Notes: generated by a model from the sequence alone, not told the origin. Positions 43,632-54,685 are shown, counted from the stretch's first letter. The stretch is DNA of 64,000 nt from Dactylorhiza incarnata (GCA_033032865.1 JAWHQI010000099.1:7910501-7974500); one strand, 5' to 3'. Made by a program: numbers and translations.

Positions 43632-46023
43632 TGATACGTATTTTTTTTCTCTCTCTTTGAAAGAGAGAAGAAAGAGAAGAAAGAGAAGAAAGCTCTTTCT
43701 TTCTTTTCGATTCAACCTTGGGCGGACATTTTCGAAGAGTCCCGCGAGTAATTCTACTTTGAGGAATTACCCGTTATCCTATCGAAGGATAGAAGTAACG
43801 AACTCTTTCTCTTTCGAAATATTGAGGATTACTCCTCGGCCGCGTCCTCTGAAGGCTAAATGAAAAGATTGAAAAAGGGCTTTATGTTGAAATTAAAATT
43901 GAAAGCTTTTTGAAAATATTGTTGCAACAATTTTTTAAGTAGTTGCAACAATTCTTTAAGAGCGTTTTAAAACTTCTTTTACCTTGAGCTAGTTGCAACA
44001 ACCAAAGAGGTGTTGCAACAAATTTTTTAGTGTTTTTAAAAGAGAGTTTTAAAAAGTGCTTTAGAGAGAAAGCTTTTGGGTTTATGTAATTATCCGGACT
44101 AAAATCAATAAAGGCAAGTGGACCTTATCGATAGTAGTATAGGATATTTCTTTTGAAATATCAAGGTCGTATTTTTCCAAGGTCGTATCGATTATTTCTA
44201 CTTCTTAGGAACGCGCTATTATTTTATCGAAAAGAGTTTGAAATTGATTTTTATGATTTTATAGAAAAGCTAGTGACGAAAATGATAACTATCGCGGGCT
44301 TGGTGTGCGTTTAGCAAAAACCAAGAAAAGCGATGAAAAGAAAAAGAACGAAAACGTTAATTTAAAAAGTAGTTTTGCTTAGAATTTTTTATGGTTTTAT
44401 AAAACGATAATGATAACTACGGCGATAATAAGCGATTGAGCGGGTAGCGGAATTAAGCAAAAAGCAAATATATAAAAAAATAAAAGACGCACTAATTGAA
44501 AACTCACGCACTCTACGGGATTAAAATGAAAGCTGTAAATTGCAGAAATTGAAGAAATGCGACCCCTACCCAAATGGGTAGAGGGGAAATAAATGCGTGA
44601 GCAAGTCCTATCCAAACGGATAGGCGGGAAATAAATGCGTGAGCAAGTCCTATCCAAACGAATAGGCGGGAAATAAATGCGTGAGCAAGTCCTATCTAAA
44701 CGGATAGGCGGGAAATAAATGCGTGAGCAAGTCCTATCCAAACGGATAGGCGAGAAATAAATGCGTGACGGAAATGGAAACTATTCGATTACAAAAAAGG
44801 CGCAAACTTTATACTCATACACACACCCACTCTACGTTAATGAAATCTAATTAAAATAAAACAAATCTAAACTCATACACTCACACACACAACAATAATG
44901 AAACTAAGTTAAAAAGAAAAGAAAATCTACTCTCATACACACACACACTTACAAAAAAGCAAAAAGAAAGTAAAAAGAACAAATGAAAACAAAACAAAAC
45001 AAAAAACTAATTAACCTCCTACACTCACACACACTAATATGAAATCATCTAAAAATTACAACAAAACTAAAAACAAGAAAATTACACTCATACACACACA
45101 CACCCAAATTAAAATGACAACTTAACAAAAATTACAAAATTACATAAAACTAAAAATAAAAAGAAAAAGAACAAAAAGAGAACACACACACACACTAAAA
45201 CAAAGAGAGACAATAATTACAAAACAAGCTTAATTTATTTCCATCAAAAAAGGGGTTACAAAACTAGAGAGAGAAAGTGCAAAATTACAAACATTACAAA
45301 ACACCAAAAATCAGCAAAATGGAACAAACCTTAAGAGAAGCTCCCAAAATTTTGAACCCTTGCACTCAGCTGAATCTGGCTATTTATAGAAAAAAATTTT
45401 GGATTACACGCCCTCGGACACGGGCGTGTCTGAGGGCGTGACATGGCTTGGGGTGCGAATAGCCAGAACAGCTGGATCCAGGCAGGTATCTGGAAGGCTT
45501 GACCGGCGACTTGGAAGTACACGGGCGTGTTCCAAGGAACACGGGCGTGTTCGATGTCGGCATTGTGCTGTCGGCTGTTGGGCGTGACGGGCGGCGTGTC
45601 CTTTGTTCTTCTGGAAGGAGTTGAGGGTCACGGGCGTGTCTGAAATGTCACGGCCGTGACTTTGATTTTTTGGATGAAATGCTTCAAGTGGCTGGAATCT
45701 GGGATGGATATCCAACACGGGCGTGACCATGGTACACGGCCTCGGTCACGGGCGTGACCGAGGGCGTGACTTGATGTTTGAGGTGGAAAAAGAACAGAGA
45801 AGAAAATGTTAGGGATTAGTGAACACGCCCTTGGACACGGGCGTGACCAAGGGCGTGACTTAACAAAATTACAAAAACTTTACAAAATGAAAATAAAACT
45901 AAGTTAAAAACAAAAATAACAAAAACAAACATTTTATTCATTAATTTACATATATTATTTAGAAATCTAATTAAAATTATACTAAAAATTATATAGAAAA
46001 TTGCGTATATTTACTATTCATCA
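43632..46023 (-). repeat. ATH3 right LTR (2392 bp, inverted)
   Basis: Reverse complement of the left LTR with few differences in the stretches compared. The 42-bp tandem, TG-rich blocks, palindromes and U3 end all appear in inverted order. Ends CTATTCATCA, then TSD GCAGG. Confidence 0.95.
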
Positions 46024-47058
46024 GCAGGTTGACCTCCCAGGGAGGGTAAATATTTTTCCCCTCGGATGGTTCCGCTAGCCGGGCTCTCTCTAGCCGGCAG
46101 GGCAGGTTGACCTCCCAGGGAGGGTAAATATTTTTCCCCTCAAATGGTTCTGCTAGCCGGGCTCTCACTAGCCGGCAGGGCAGGTTAACCTCCCAGAGAG
46201 GGTGAATATTTTTTCCCTCGAATGGTTCCGCTAGCCGGGATCTCACTAGCCGGCACGACAGGTTGACCTCCCAGGGAGGGTAAATATTTTTCCCCTCGGA
46301 TGGTTCCGCTAGCCGGGCTCTCTCTAGCCGGCAGGGCAGGTTGACCTCCCAGGGAGTTTATATATTTTTCCCCTCGGATGGTTCCGCTAGCCGGGCTTTC
46401 ACTAGCCGACAGGGCAGGTTAACCTCCCAGGGAGGGTAAATATTTTCCCCTCGGATGGTTCCGCTAGCCGGGCTCTCACTAGCTGGCAGGGCAGGTTGAC
46501 CTCCCAGGGAGGGTAAATGTTTTCCCTCGGATGGTTCTGCTAGCCGGGCTCTAACTAGCCGGCAGGGCAGGTTGACCTCCCAGGGAGGGTAAATATTTTT
46601 CCCCTCGGATGGTTCCGCTAGCCGGGCTCTCTCTAGCTGGCAGGGCAGGTTGACTACCCAGGGAGGGTAAATATTTTTCCCCTCGGATGGTTCCGCTAGC
46701 CGGGCTCTCACTAGCCGGCAGGGCAGGTTGACCTCCCAGGGAGGGTAAATATTTTTCCCTTGGATGGTTCCGCTAGTCGGGCTCTCACTAGCCGGCAGGG
46801 CAGGTTGACCTCCCAGGGAGGGTAAATATTTTTCCCCTCGGATGGTTCCGCTAGTCTGGCTCTCTCTAGCCGGCAGGGCAGGTTGACCTCCCGGGGAGGG
46901 TAAATATTTTTTCCCTCAGATGGTTCCGCTAGCCGGGCTCTCACTAGCCGGCAGGGCAGGTTGACCTCCCAGGGAGGGTAAATTTTTTTCCCCTCGGATG
47001 GTTTCGCTAGCCGGGCTCTCGCTAGCCGGCAGGACAGGTTGACCTCCTATGGAGGGTA
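46024..47058. repeat. 78-bp tandem array, about 13 units, TAT2 interior (right part)
   Basis: Resumes in the same orientation and mid-unit after ATH3. The TSD copy GCAGG at 46024-46028 joins directly to TTGACCTCCC. Confidence 0.95.
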
Positions 47059-47059
47059 A

Positions 47060-47690
47060 GCGATTAAGGCTCCGAGAAGAGACTGCTGACAAGGCTCCCA
47101 TCTAGCTGGCAGGACAGGAGATTCACTCGGTGAGGCAGGTGATTCATATTGGTTAAGGCCCCGAGCAGAGACCGCTGACCAGGCTCCCATCTAGCTAGCA
47201 GGGCAGGAGATTCACTCGGCGAGGCAGGAGGTTAATATTGGTTAAGGCCCCGAGCAGAGACCGCTGACCAGGCTCCCATCTAGCTGGCAGGACAGGAGAT
47301 TCACTCGGTGAGGCAGGTGATTCATATTGGTTAAGGCCCCGAGCAGAGACCGCTGACCAGGCCCCCATCTAGCTGGCAGGAAAGGAGATTCACTCGGTGA
47401 GGCAGGTGATTCATATTGGTTAAGGCCCCGAGCAGAGACCGCTGACCAGGCTCCCATCTAACTGACAGGACAGGAGATTCACTCGGCGAGGCAGGAGGTT
47501 CATATTGGTTTAGGCCCCGAGCAGAGACCGCTGACCAGGCTCCCATCTAGCTGGCAGGACAGGAGATTCACTCGGCGAGGTAGGAGGTTCATATTGGTTA
47601 AGGCCCCGAGCAGAGACCGCTGACCAGGCTCCCATCTAGCTGGCAGGACAGGAGATTCACTCGGAGAGCAGGAGATTCATGTTGGTTAAG
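47060..47690. repeat. 89-bp tandem array, 7 units, TAT2 interior
   Basis: Units marked by TTAAGGCCCCGAGCAGAGAC begin near 47064, 47153, 47241, 47330, 47419, 47508 and 47597. Each contains CTAGCTGGCAGG, recalling the neighbouring 78-bp unit. Confidence 0.92.
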
Positions 47691-48520
47691 AGTTTTACCG
47701 CCGAGGTGGCTCCGCTAGCAGGGCTCTCGCTAGCCGGCAGGGTAGGAAGGCCTCTCGGGGAGGCTAAGAGTTTTTCCCCTGAGGTGGCTCCGCTAGCCGG
47801 CAGGGTAGGAAGGCCTCTCGGGGAGGCTGAGTTTTTCCCCCGAGGTGGCTCCGCTAGCCGGGCTCTCGCTAGCCGGCAGGGTAGGAAGGCCTCTTGGGGT
47901 GGCTAAGAGTTTTTTCCCCCGAGGTGGCTCCGCTAGCCGGGCTCTCGCTAGCCGGAAGGGTAGGAAGGCCTCTCGGGGAGGTTAAGAGTTTTTCCCCCTA
48001 GGTGGCTCCGCTAGCCGGGCTCTCGCTAGCCGGCAGGGTAGGAAGGCCTCTCGGGAGGTTAATAGTTTTTTCCCCCGAGGTGGCTCCGCTAAACGGGCTC
48101 TCGCTAGCCGGCAGGGGAGGAAGGCCTCTCGGGGAGGCTAAGAGTTTTTCCCCCGAGGTGGCTCCGCTAGCCAGGCTCTCGCTAGCCGGCAGGGTAGGAA
48201 GGCCTTTCGGGGATGTTAAGAGTTTTTTCCCCCGAGGTGGATCCGCTAACCGGTCTCTCGCTAGCCGGCAGGGTAGGAAGGCCTCACGGGGAGGCTAAGA
48301 GTTTTTTCCCCGAGGTGGCTCCGGTAGCCGGGCTCTCGCTAGTCGGCAGGGTAGGAAGGCCTCTCGGGGAGGTTAAGAGTTTTTCTCCCGAGGTGGCTTC
48401 GCTAGCCGGGCTCTCGCTAGCCGGCAGGGTAGGAAGGCCTCTCGGGGAGGTTAAGAGTTTTTCCCCCGAGGTGGCTTCGCTGGCCAGGCTCTCGCTAGCC
48501 GGCAGGGTTGGAGGACCTCT
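47691..48520. repeat. 77-bp tandem array, about 11 units, TAT2 interior
   Basis: Unit contains CCCCCGAGGTGGCTCCGCTA, paired CTAGCCGG boxes and GGAAGGCCTCTCGGGGAGG. It is clearly related to the 78-bp unit, with the same order of blocks but diverged sequence. Confidence 0.92.
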
Positions 48521-48643
48521 CGAGGAGGCGCTGTGTTTTTCCGAGATAGCACCGATAACCGGGTTCCCAGCGACACTCGTCGAATATGCAGGGTTGGACA
48601 TTTCTTTCCGAGCGTGAGCCACGCTCGAAAAGAGCGGGGATTG
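48521..48643 (+). other. TAT2 3' UTR end and polypurine tract
   Basis: Shares the blocks GACACTCGTCGAATA, GGGTTGGAC and TTCTTTCCGAGCG with the TAT3 3' UTR. The tract AAAGAGCGGGGATTG directly before the LTR is identical to that of TAT3. Confidence 0.85.
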
Positions 48644-51086
48644 TGTACAACCCTGTATTCGCCGAGTGGTCCCCTGAGGCCCAAGATATTTTTAGGCCCA
48701 ATGTTTCCAAAGGGCGCGACCCCGGGAGGAGGGGGGATGAGCATTGGGAGGGAGTCGAGTCTGAGGGGTGCATCCCAGGACTGTTCCCTTGTGGGGGCGA
48801 GCCGGGGAGGTCGGGAGGCCTCCGGCTCGCCCAGAGCCTAGTGGGGGCAATCCGGGGAGGCGGGAGGCCTCCGGCTCGCCCAGAGCCTAGTGGGGGCGAG
48901 CCGGGGAGGCCGGGAGGCCTCCGGCTCGCCCAGAGCCTAGTGGGGGCGAGCCGGGGAGGCCGGGAGGCCTCCGGCTCGCCCAGAGCCTTGTGGGGGCAAG
49001 CCGGGGAGGCCGGGAGGCCTCCGGCTTGCCCAGAGCCTTGTGGGGGCGAGCCGGGGAGGTCGGGAGGCCTCCGGCTTGCCCAGAGCCTAGTAGGGGCGAG
49101 CCGGGGAGACCGGGGGGCCTCCAGCTTGCCCAGGACCTTGTGGGGGCGATTCGGGGAGGCCGGGAGGCCTCCGGCTCGCCCAGAGCCTTGTAGGGGCGAG
49201 CCGGGGAGGTCGTGAGGCCTCCGGCTCGCCCAGAGCCTAGTAGGGGCGAGCCAGGGAGGCCGTGGGGCCTCTGGCTTGCCCAGAACCTTGTGTGGGCGAG
49301 CCGGGGAGGCCGGGAGGCCTCCGGCTTGCCCAAAGCTTTGTGGGGGCAAGACGGGGAGGCCGGGAGGCCTTCGGCTCGCCCAGAGCCTTGTGGGGGCGAG
49401 CCGGTGAGGCCGGGAGGCCTTCGGCTCGCCCAGAGCCTTGTAGGGGCGAGTTGGGGAGGTCGGGAGGCCTTCGGCTCGCCCAGAGCCTATTGGGAGCAAG
49501 CCGGGGAGGCCAGGAGGCCTCCGACTCACCCAGAGCTTTGTGGGGGCGAGCCGGGGAGGCTGGGAGGCCTCTGGCTTGCCCAGAGCCTTGTGGGGGCGAG
49601 CCGGGGAAATCTGGAGGCCTCCGGCTTGCCCAGAACCTAGTGGGGGCGAGCCGGGGAGGCTGGGGAGGCCGCCGACTCGCCCAGCAGCTGGGGACGAGCT
49701 CCACTCGCCCCTGCTCCCTAGTCTGACAGCTAGGAGGGGTGTCTAAATGCACCCCAGCGAGACCTCACCAGGAGGGGTGTCTAAATGCTCCCCAGCGAGA
49801 CCTCACCATGAGGGGTGTCTAAATGCACCCCAGCGAGACCTGACCAGGAGGGGTGTCTAAATGCACCCCAGCGAGACCTCACCAGGAGGGATGTCTAAAT
49901 GCACCCCAACGTGGGGGCGAGCCGGGGAGGCCGGGAGGCCTCCGGCTCGCCCAGAACCTTATCGGGGCGAGCCGGGGAGGTCGGGAGGCCTTCGGCTCTC
50001 CCAGAGCCTAGTATGGGCGTGCCGGGGAGGCCGGGAGGCCTCCAGCTCACCCAGAGCCTTGTGGGGGCGAGCCGGGGAGGCCGGGGAGACCGGGGAGACC
50101 GGGAGGCCTCTGGCTCGCCCAGAACCTTGTGGGGGCGAGCCGGGGAGTCCGGGAGGCCTCCGGCTCGCCCAGAGCCTTGTGGGGGAGAGCCGAGGAGGTC
50201 GGGAGGCCTCCGGCTCGCCCAGAGCCTAGTGGGGGCGAGCCGGGGAGGCCGGGAGGCCTCCGGCTCGCCCAGAGCCTAGTAGGGGCAAGCCGGGGGGCTG
50301 GAAGGCCTCCGGCTCACCCAGAGCCTTGTGGGGGCGAGCCGGGGAGGCCGGGAGGCCTCCGGCTTGCCTAAAGCCTAGTGGGGGCGATCCGGGGAGGCCG
50401 GGAGGCCTCCGGCTCGCCCAGAGCCTAGTAGGGGCGAGCCGGGGAGGCCGGAAGGGCTCCGGCTCGCCCAGAGTCTTGTGGTGGCGAGCCGGGGAGGGCG
50501 GGAGGCCTCCGGCTCGCCCAGAGCCTTGTGGGAGCGAGCCGGGGAGGCTGGGAGGCCTCCGGCTCGCCCAGCTCCAAGCCGGGTAAGCGGTCTGCGTTTA
50601 GCGCCCATGAACAGCGGGATTTGGCTATTCGCAGTCCAGTTTTGGTTATTCGCAGTCCAAGAGCAGCGGGATTTGGCTATCTGCAACCCAGTTCAAGGGT
50701 ATTTTGGTAATCTGGCAGACTAGTTTTCGGCTATTTGCAGCCCAACTTCAGAAATCCTATAAATAGGACCAAGGGTGCACCATTTGAATGGATCTCATTC
50801 TAGGCTAGCTCTCTCCCTCTCTCTCTCCCTCCCCAAGTCTCTCTAGGGGGTGAGGAGAGCCTCCAGTGGTGCCCAAGCTTAGTAGTGGCTTGGGAGGGGA
50901 AGTTCCTAGGGAACTTCCGGGTATGTGGCGGGACCTCCCCACTAAGCCCTTGGTCCAGTTCCTAGTTCCAACACCTTCAACCTAGAGCTCTCCCTTGGGA
51001 GGAGTAAGGATTGGTCGCCCCTCGGCTAGCTGAGGGCCCTGAACTCCACAGAGACTAAGTCTTATTCGCAAGTCTCGGTTTCAACA
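48644..51086 (+). repeat. TAT2 3' LTR (2443 bp)
   Basis: Direct repeat of 16732-19296 with fewer 50-bp and 38-bp units. Ends TTTCAACA, followed by TSD TATAC. Confidence 0.94.
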
Positions 51087-51091
51087 TATAC

Positions 51092-51433
51092 CAAGAATTT
51101 CTTAAGGTTATGGGCACCCCGGATGAAGTAGAAGAAGAACAAGTTTCTTCCCCTACTCCACCCGGATTTTATTTTCTTTGTCATGAATATTCGCGAATTT
51201 CTTGTATCAAACCAAAAATTGACGAAAATTTTTTGTCCGAAAATTTTATTCCGCTTGGTAACGCACTAGATTTTTCAAAAGAAAATTTTATTTTGGAAAA
51301 GGAACAACCAGAGCTTAATCTTATATTTTCGCAAGCGCCTCCTCCTTGCGAAATATTATCTGAATCGTTTATTTGTGATTCTTTAAAAGCTAATAATTTA
51401 CTGGTTAAAGATGAGTCGTTGCTACCCCAATGA
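51092..51433 (+). CDS. ATH2 ORF, 3' part (113 codons and stop)
   Basis: Continues in phase after the TSD TATAC: Q-E-F-L-K-V-M-G-T-P-D-E-V... and ends L-L-P-Q with TGA at 51431-51433. It is acidic and hydrophobic in alternation, with no known domain. Its value is mainly structural: phase and TSD together prove that TAT2 is an insertion in this gene. Confidence 0.8.
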   Translation, partial: QEFLKVMGTPDEVEEEQVSSPTPPGFYFLCHEYSRISCIKPKIDENFLSENFIPLGNALDFSKENFILEKEQPELNLIFSQAPPPCEILSESFICDSLKANNLLVKDESLLPQ

Positions 51434-52980
51434 ATTGACGATCCATATGCCGCTCATCTTTATAAATCCAAATCACCTCAGGTATGTATAGGTGATTTGG
51501 ATTTATATATTCAAATTCAAGGACAAGAGGAGAATCACAAGATAAACGGAGGAGTAGCCGGGCAACAGATGACGACATACTCACCTCAGCATGAATTAAG
51601 GGAGTTGCCAGTACATTTTAAATTTATATATCCGTTTAGCTAACACTAACCGTCTAGCTTAAAGACGGGAAAAAGAAAGCGCACTTGGGAGGCCCCCCTT
51701 GTTATCTTTAATTTTATGTTTTTTTTCTTTTAAAAGTTTTTTTTTCAAGTATTCTTTATACTTAGTTTTAAACATTGGGGACAATGTTTAATTTTAAGTA
51801 TGGCTTCGCATTCCTTGTATTTTTATTTGATTAAGAAATTTTTTTTTTAAATTATAAAAATCTAATTTCTTGGAAAGGGCGCTTTGGGCTTAAACTCCCA
51901 TCACAACTCCTAGTACCTTGCGAACCCTTCGCCGGTTAGCCCTCGGGAAGTCCAAGAAATAATATTTATAAAAATAATAAATACGCCTAGCCTTGTTGTT
52001 TTTATTCTTCTAGAAATTTAGTTTGAGGTTTGATTATAAGTATTCTTACATTTTTGATTTAGCTAATATTTTGTTTTATCAGAATTTGTTAAATTTAAAT
52101 TTGAAGTAATTTGGTTTTAAGAAATATTTTATGTTTTTAATTTGATTAGAGAATCTATTTAGCACTACTTCTCCTTTTAATTTTAAATAGCTTCACTTTG
52201 TGGTAAATTGGCTAAACATCTCTTGATTTTTTTTATTATATTCGCTATTAACTTTAAGATCTTAGGAAATTTCATTCCACTAAAAAGTTGCTCTCAAAAT
52301 AGCTTAATTTATAAACTAGAAGTATTTCGTTACCCTTGGTAAACAAATGTATTTTTTCTTTTCCCCTATTGTTAGATCATATGTCATGGGCATAATGAGA
52401 TGTTAGTTCTTTATTCTCTGGTAAACATATGCAACCCCAAAATAAAAATGAAGAGAGAAAAAATGTGTATATGTCGTGGAAATGATAGGATAATAGTCTA
52501 TCATTCTCTGGTATTACATATACTTAAAAAAAGGGGGGGTTGAGAGGATAAAATTCATCACCCCAATCAAAACCCTCTTCATATCCCTTGTCTTCATTTT
52601 GCCATTCCGTTTAAACCCATCCCTAGCCAATTTCATTGTTTCTAGTCCTAACTAAATTATTAAGAGAGCAATATTTTGGTAGGTGTCTTTTCCTTAAGTT
52701 TGTTTTATGTTAGAGAGTTTATAATTTCAATCTATTCTTGTTTGAAAATTTCTATAATTTTGTTTGCTAAATAGTTATCTTGAGAAGTAGTTAGCTAAAG
52801 AAATTTCTCTTTTTAAATTATCAACATAATTTATGACTTAATTCTTGAATTCCTAAAATTTGCTTTTGACTTATTCTTGGTTTAATAAAATTTTAGTCAA
52901 TTAAAAATAATATCGATATATTATAATTCTTTCCTCACTCTTTTGATCTGGAATAGCAAAAGCTCAAGTATGGGGGTGTT
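51434..52980 (+). other. ATH2 3' untranslated region and polypurine tract
   Basis: No ORF. Contains the sequence GGGAGGCCCCCC (compare GGGAGGCACCCCC after ATH3 pol), a perfect 10-bp inverted repeat TTAAACATTG/CAATGTTTAA with loop GGGA at 51768-51791, the second copy of the leader motif (51870-51966), and the polypurine tract TATGGGGGTGTT ending at 52980. AT-rich elsewhere. Confidence 0.8.
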
Positions 52981-54680
52981 TGATGAGTACTTTTTGTACT
53001 CATCTTTTAGTATAATTTTAATGTAGTTTTAATGTGAATTTATTTAATTTATATGTATTTTCTTATTTAAAATGTTCCCTTTTAATTTTATAAACTAACT
53101 TAAGTCTTTTCTGTGTTTTTCAGGATTTCTGGGCATTTTGAGCAGAATTGTCAAGTACATGCCCAAGGTCACGGGCGTGACCAAGGGAGTGACAACCTAA
53201 GATATGTTCCAGACCTGCTGCCGCCACTTCGGGCTCGTTCTGTGAAGAATTCACCAAGTACACGCCCTTGGTCACGGGCGTGACCAAGGGCGTGACCCTG
53301 GCTGCTGCGTTCGACGAAAATTCAGGAGATCGACGAACAGGCGAGAGTTCGATGAATGTTCAAGTACACGCCCCAGGTCATGGGCGTGACCAAGGGCGTG
53401 ACATCCAAGTCCCGGTCGGGACCCCGCCACCAGCGGCCAGCACGCCTGCCACATCATTTAAAGTTACACGCCCGAGGTCACGGGCGTGACCATTTGGCGT
53501 GACATCCAGTCACGGGCGTGACTCGCCCCGCGCTCCTTCCCGCTGAAGATTCCCGCCAGAAGCCAGATTTTAAGATTACACGCCCCAGGTCACGGGCGTG
53601 ACCTAGGGCGTGACACGGCTGAAACGCTCTCATTTACTCTAGAAGGCGCCCTCTCCGCTGCTGCTTCGATCACGCCCCTTACACGCCCTTGGTCACGGGC
53701 GTGACCAAGGGCATGTAACTTCAACTTTTCAGCTATATAAAGCCATCTCCAGAGGAAGTTTGGAGACAAATTTTAGGACTTAGACTCTTCTTTTCATGTT
53801 TTAGTAGTTCTTTTATGTTCTTTTTCTTATTAGCATTTGTAGTTTTCAATTCAAAGCTTGTAATTTCTCAATTCCTTAGTTGTAATCTCTTTTGCATTTC
53901 AATAAAATAGTTCTCTTTCTCTTTTCGACTCTCTCTTTTATGATGTACTCTTTTATTTTCGTTAATTCCTCCATCTCCATGAGTAGCTAAGATTTCTATT
54001 AGTACTCTATCGAGATGATCCAAGAAAAATATAATTCATGATTTAATCTTTAGCTTCTCTTTCTCTTCTTTAGGTCGCTTAAGATTTATCCTTGAATTTT
54101 AATTGGTTGAGATTATATTTTCAATATATAATTCTCATTCTTGTTTTCATAATCTAATAACCGAGAGGTTTTGAATTCAAAACGATCATTTAAGGGATAA
54201 AGAGAGTTGAATGCACTCCTCAAGCGAGGATGACATAATTCTCCCGGATTGGAGTCAAATCCAATAGAGGGGTTCACTACGATAAAACAAGTTTTAGGGA
54301 TTTTGATTCTAGAATGAAAGTTCGATTGATCAACCTAAACTCAGTTGAGCATATCCTCGAGAGAGGTATGTTCATAAATCGGGAACCTCCACGGTCAAGT
54401 AATTTATTAAGAGAATTAGAAGTTGTTCTTATTATGTTTATTTTCCACCGTGATTCAAAGATCGAGTGCTAGACTGTTTACTCGTCGTTTTAATCTTATT
54501 TTTATTTTCCTTTTGCAAAATCACTCCTAAGTTCTATTTGATAAAATAATAGAGACTTTCTTGAAGTAAGAGTACTCAACCACCCCAAGTCTAATACGAC
54601 CTTGGTTTCTTACAACCTATACTACATTCGATACGGTACATTTGCCGTTATCATTTGCGGATATAGTTTTGCTCGCATCA
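52981..54680 (+). repeat. ATH2 3' LTR (1700 bp)
   Basis: Direct repeat of 14114-15726 with one additional palindromic unit. Ends CTCGCATCA, followed by TSD ATTGG and the resumed TAT1 integrase. Confidence 0.95.
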
Positions 54681-54685
54681 ATTGG

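Larger units (their letters stand above)
34719..46023 (+). mobile_element. ATH3: Athila-type element with complete gag-pol and INVERTED LTRs
   Basis: The left LTR (34719-37105) starts TGATGAATAG and ends ACGTATCA. The right LTR (43632-46023) is its reverse complement, starting TGATACGT and ending CTATTCATCA, so both outer ends are U3 ends. A perfect 5-bp duplication GCAGG (34714-34718, 46024-46028) flanks the unit and the TAT2 tandem array continues across it in register. Integrase therefore inserted it with this structure. The interior is a primer site, an intact gag-pol ORF and a 0.7-kb tail without a recognisable polypurine tract. Confidence 0.93.
16732..51086 (+). mobile_element. TAT2: non-autonomous Tat element inserted in the ATH2 ORF
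   Basis: LTRs at 16732-19296 and 48644-51086 begin TGTACAACCC and end GGTTTCAACA, flanked by perfect TSD TATAC (16727-16731, 51087-51091). The interior has a primer site, a Gag remnant interrupted by TAT3, and about 7 kb of tandem repeats (interrupted by ATH3) up to the polypurine tract. No protease, RT or integrase. The primer site, 3' UTR end, LTR ends and Gag N-terminus match TAT3. Confidence 0.93.
14114..54680 (+). mobile_element. ATH2: non-autonomous Athila-type element (about 6.2 kb without its nested insertions)
   Basis: Its LTRs at 14114-15726 and 52981-54680 begin TGATGAGTAC and end CTCGCATCA. The target duplication is ATGGG (14109-14113) against ATTGG (54681-54685), one mismatch. 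A tRNA-Asp-type primer site follows the 5' LTR and the polypurine tract TATGGGGGTGTT precedes the 3' LTR. The only coding sequence is one ORF of about 339 codons, split by TAT2. No pol domain is present, so it must rely on enzymes made elsewhere. Confidence 0.92.

Noticed and set aside
34719..46023. Foldback or DNA transposon with long terminal inverted repeats
   Set aside because: The inverted ends are complete LTRs with TATA and primer site, and the interior is gag-pol; the 5-bp TSD fits retroelement integrase.
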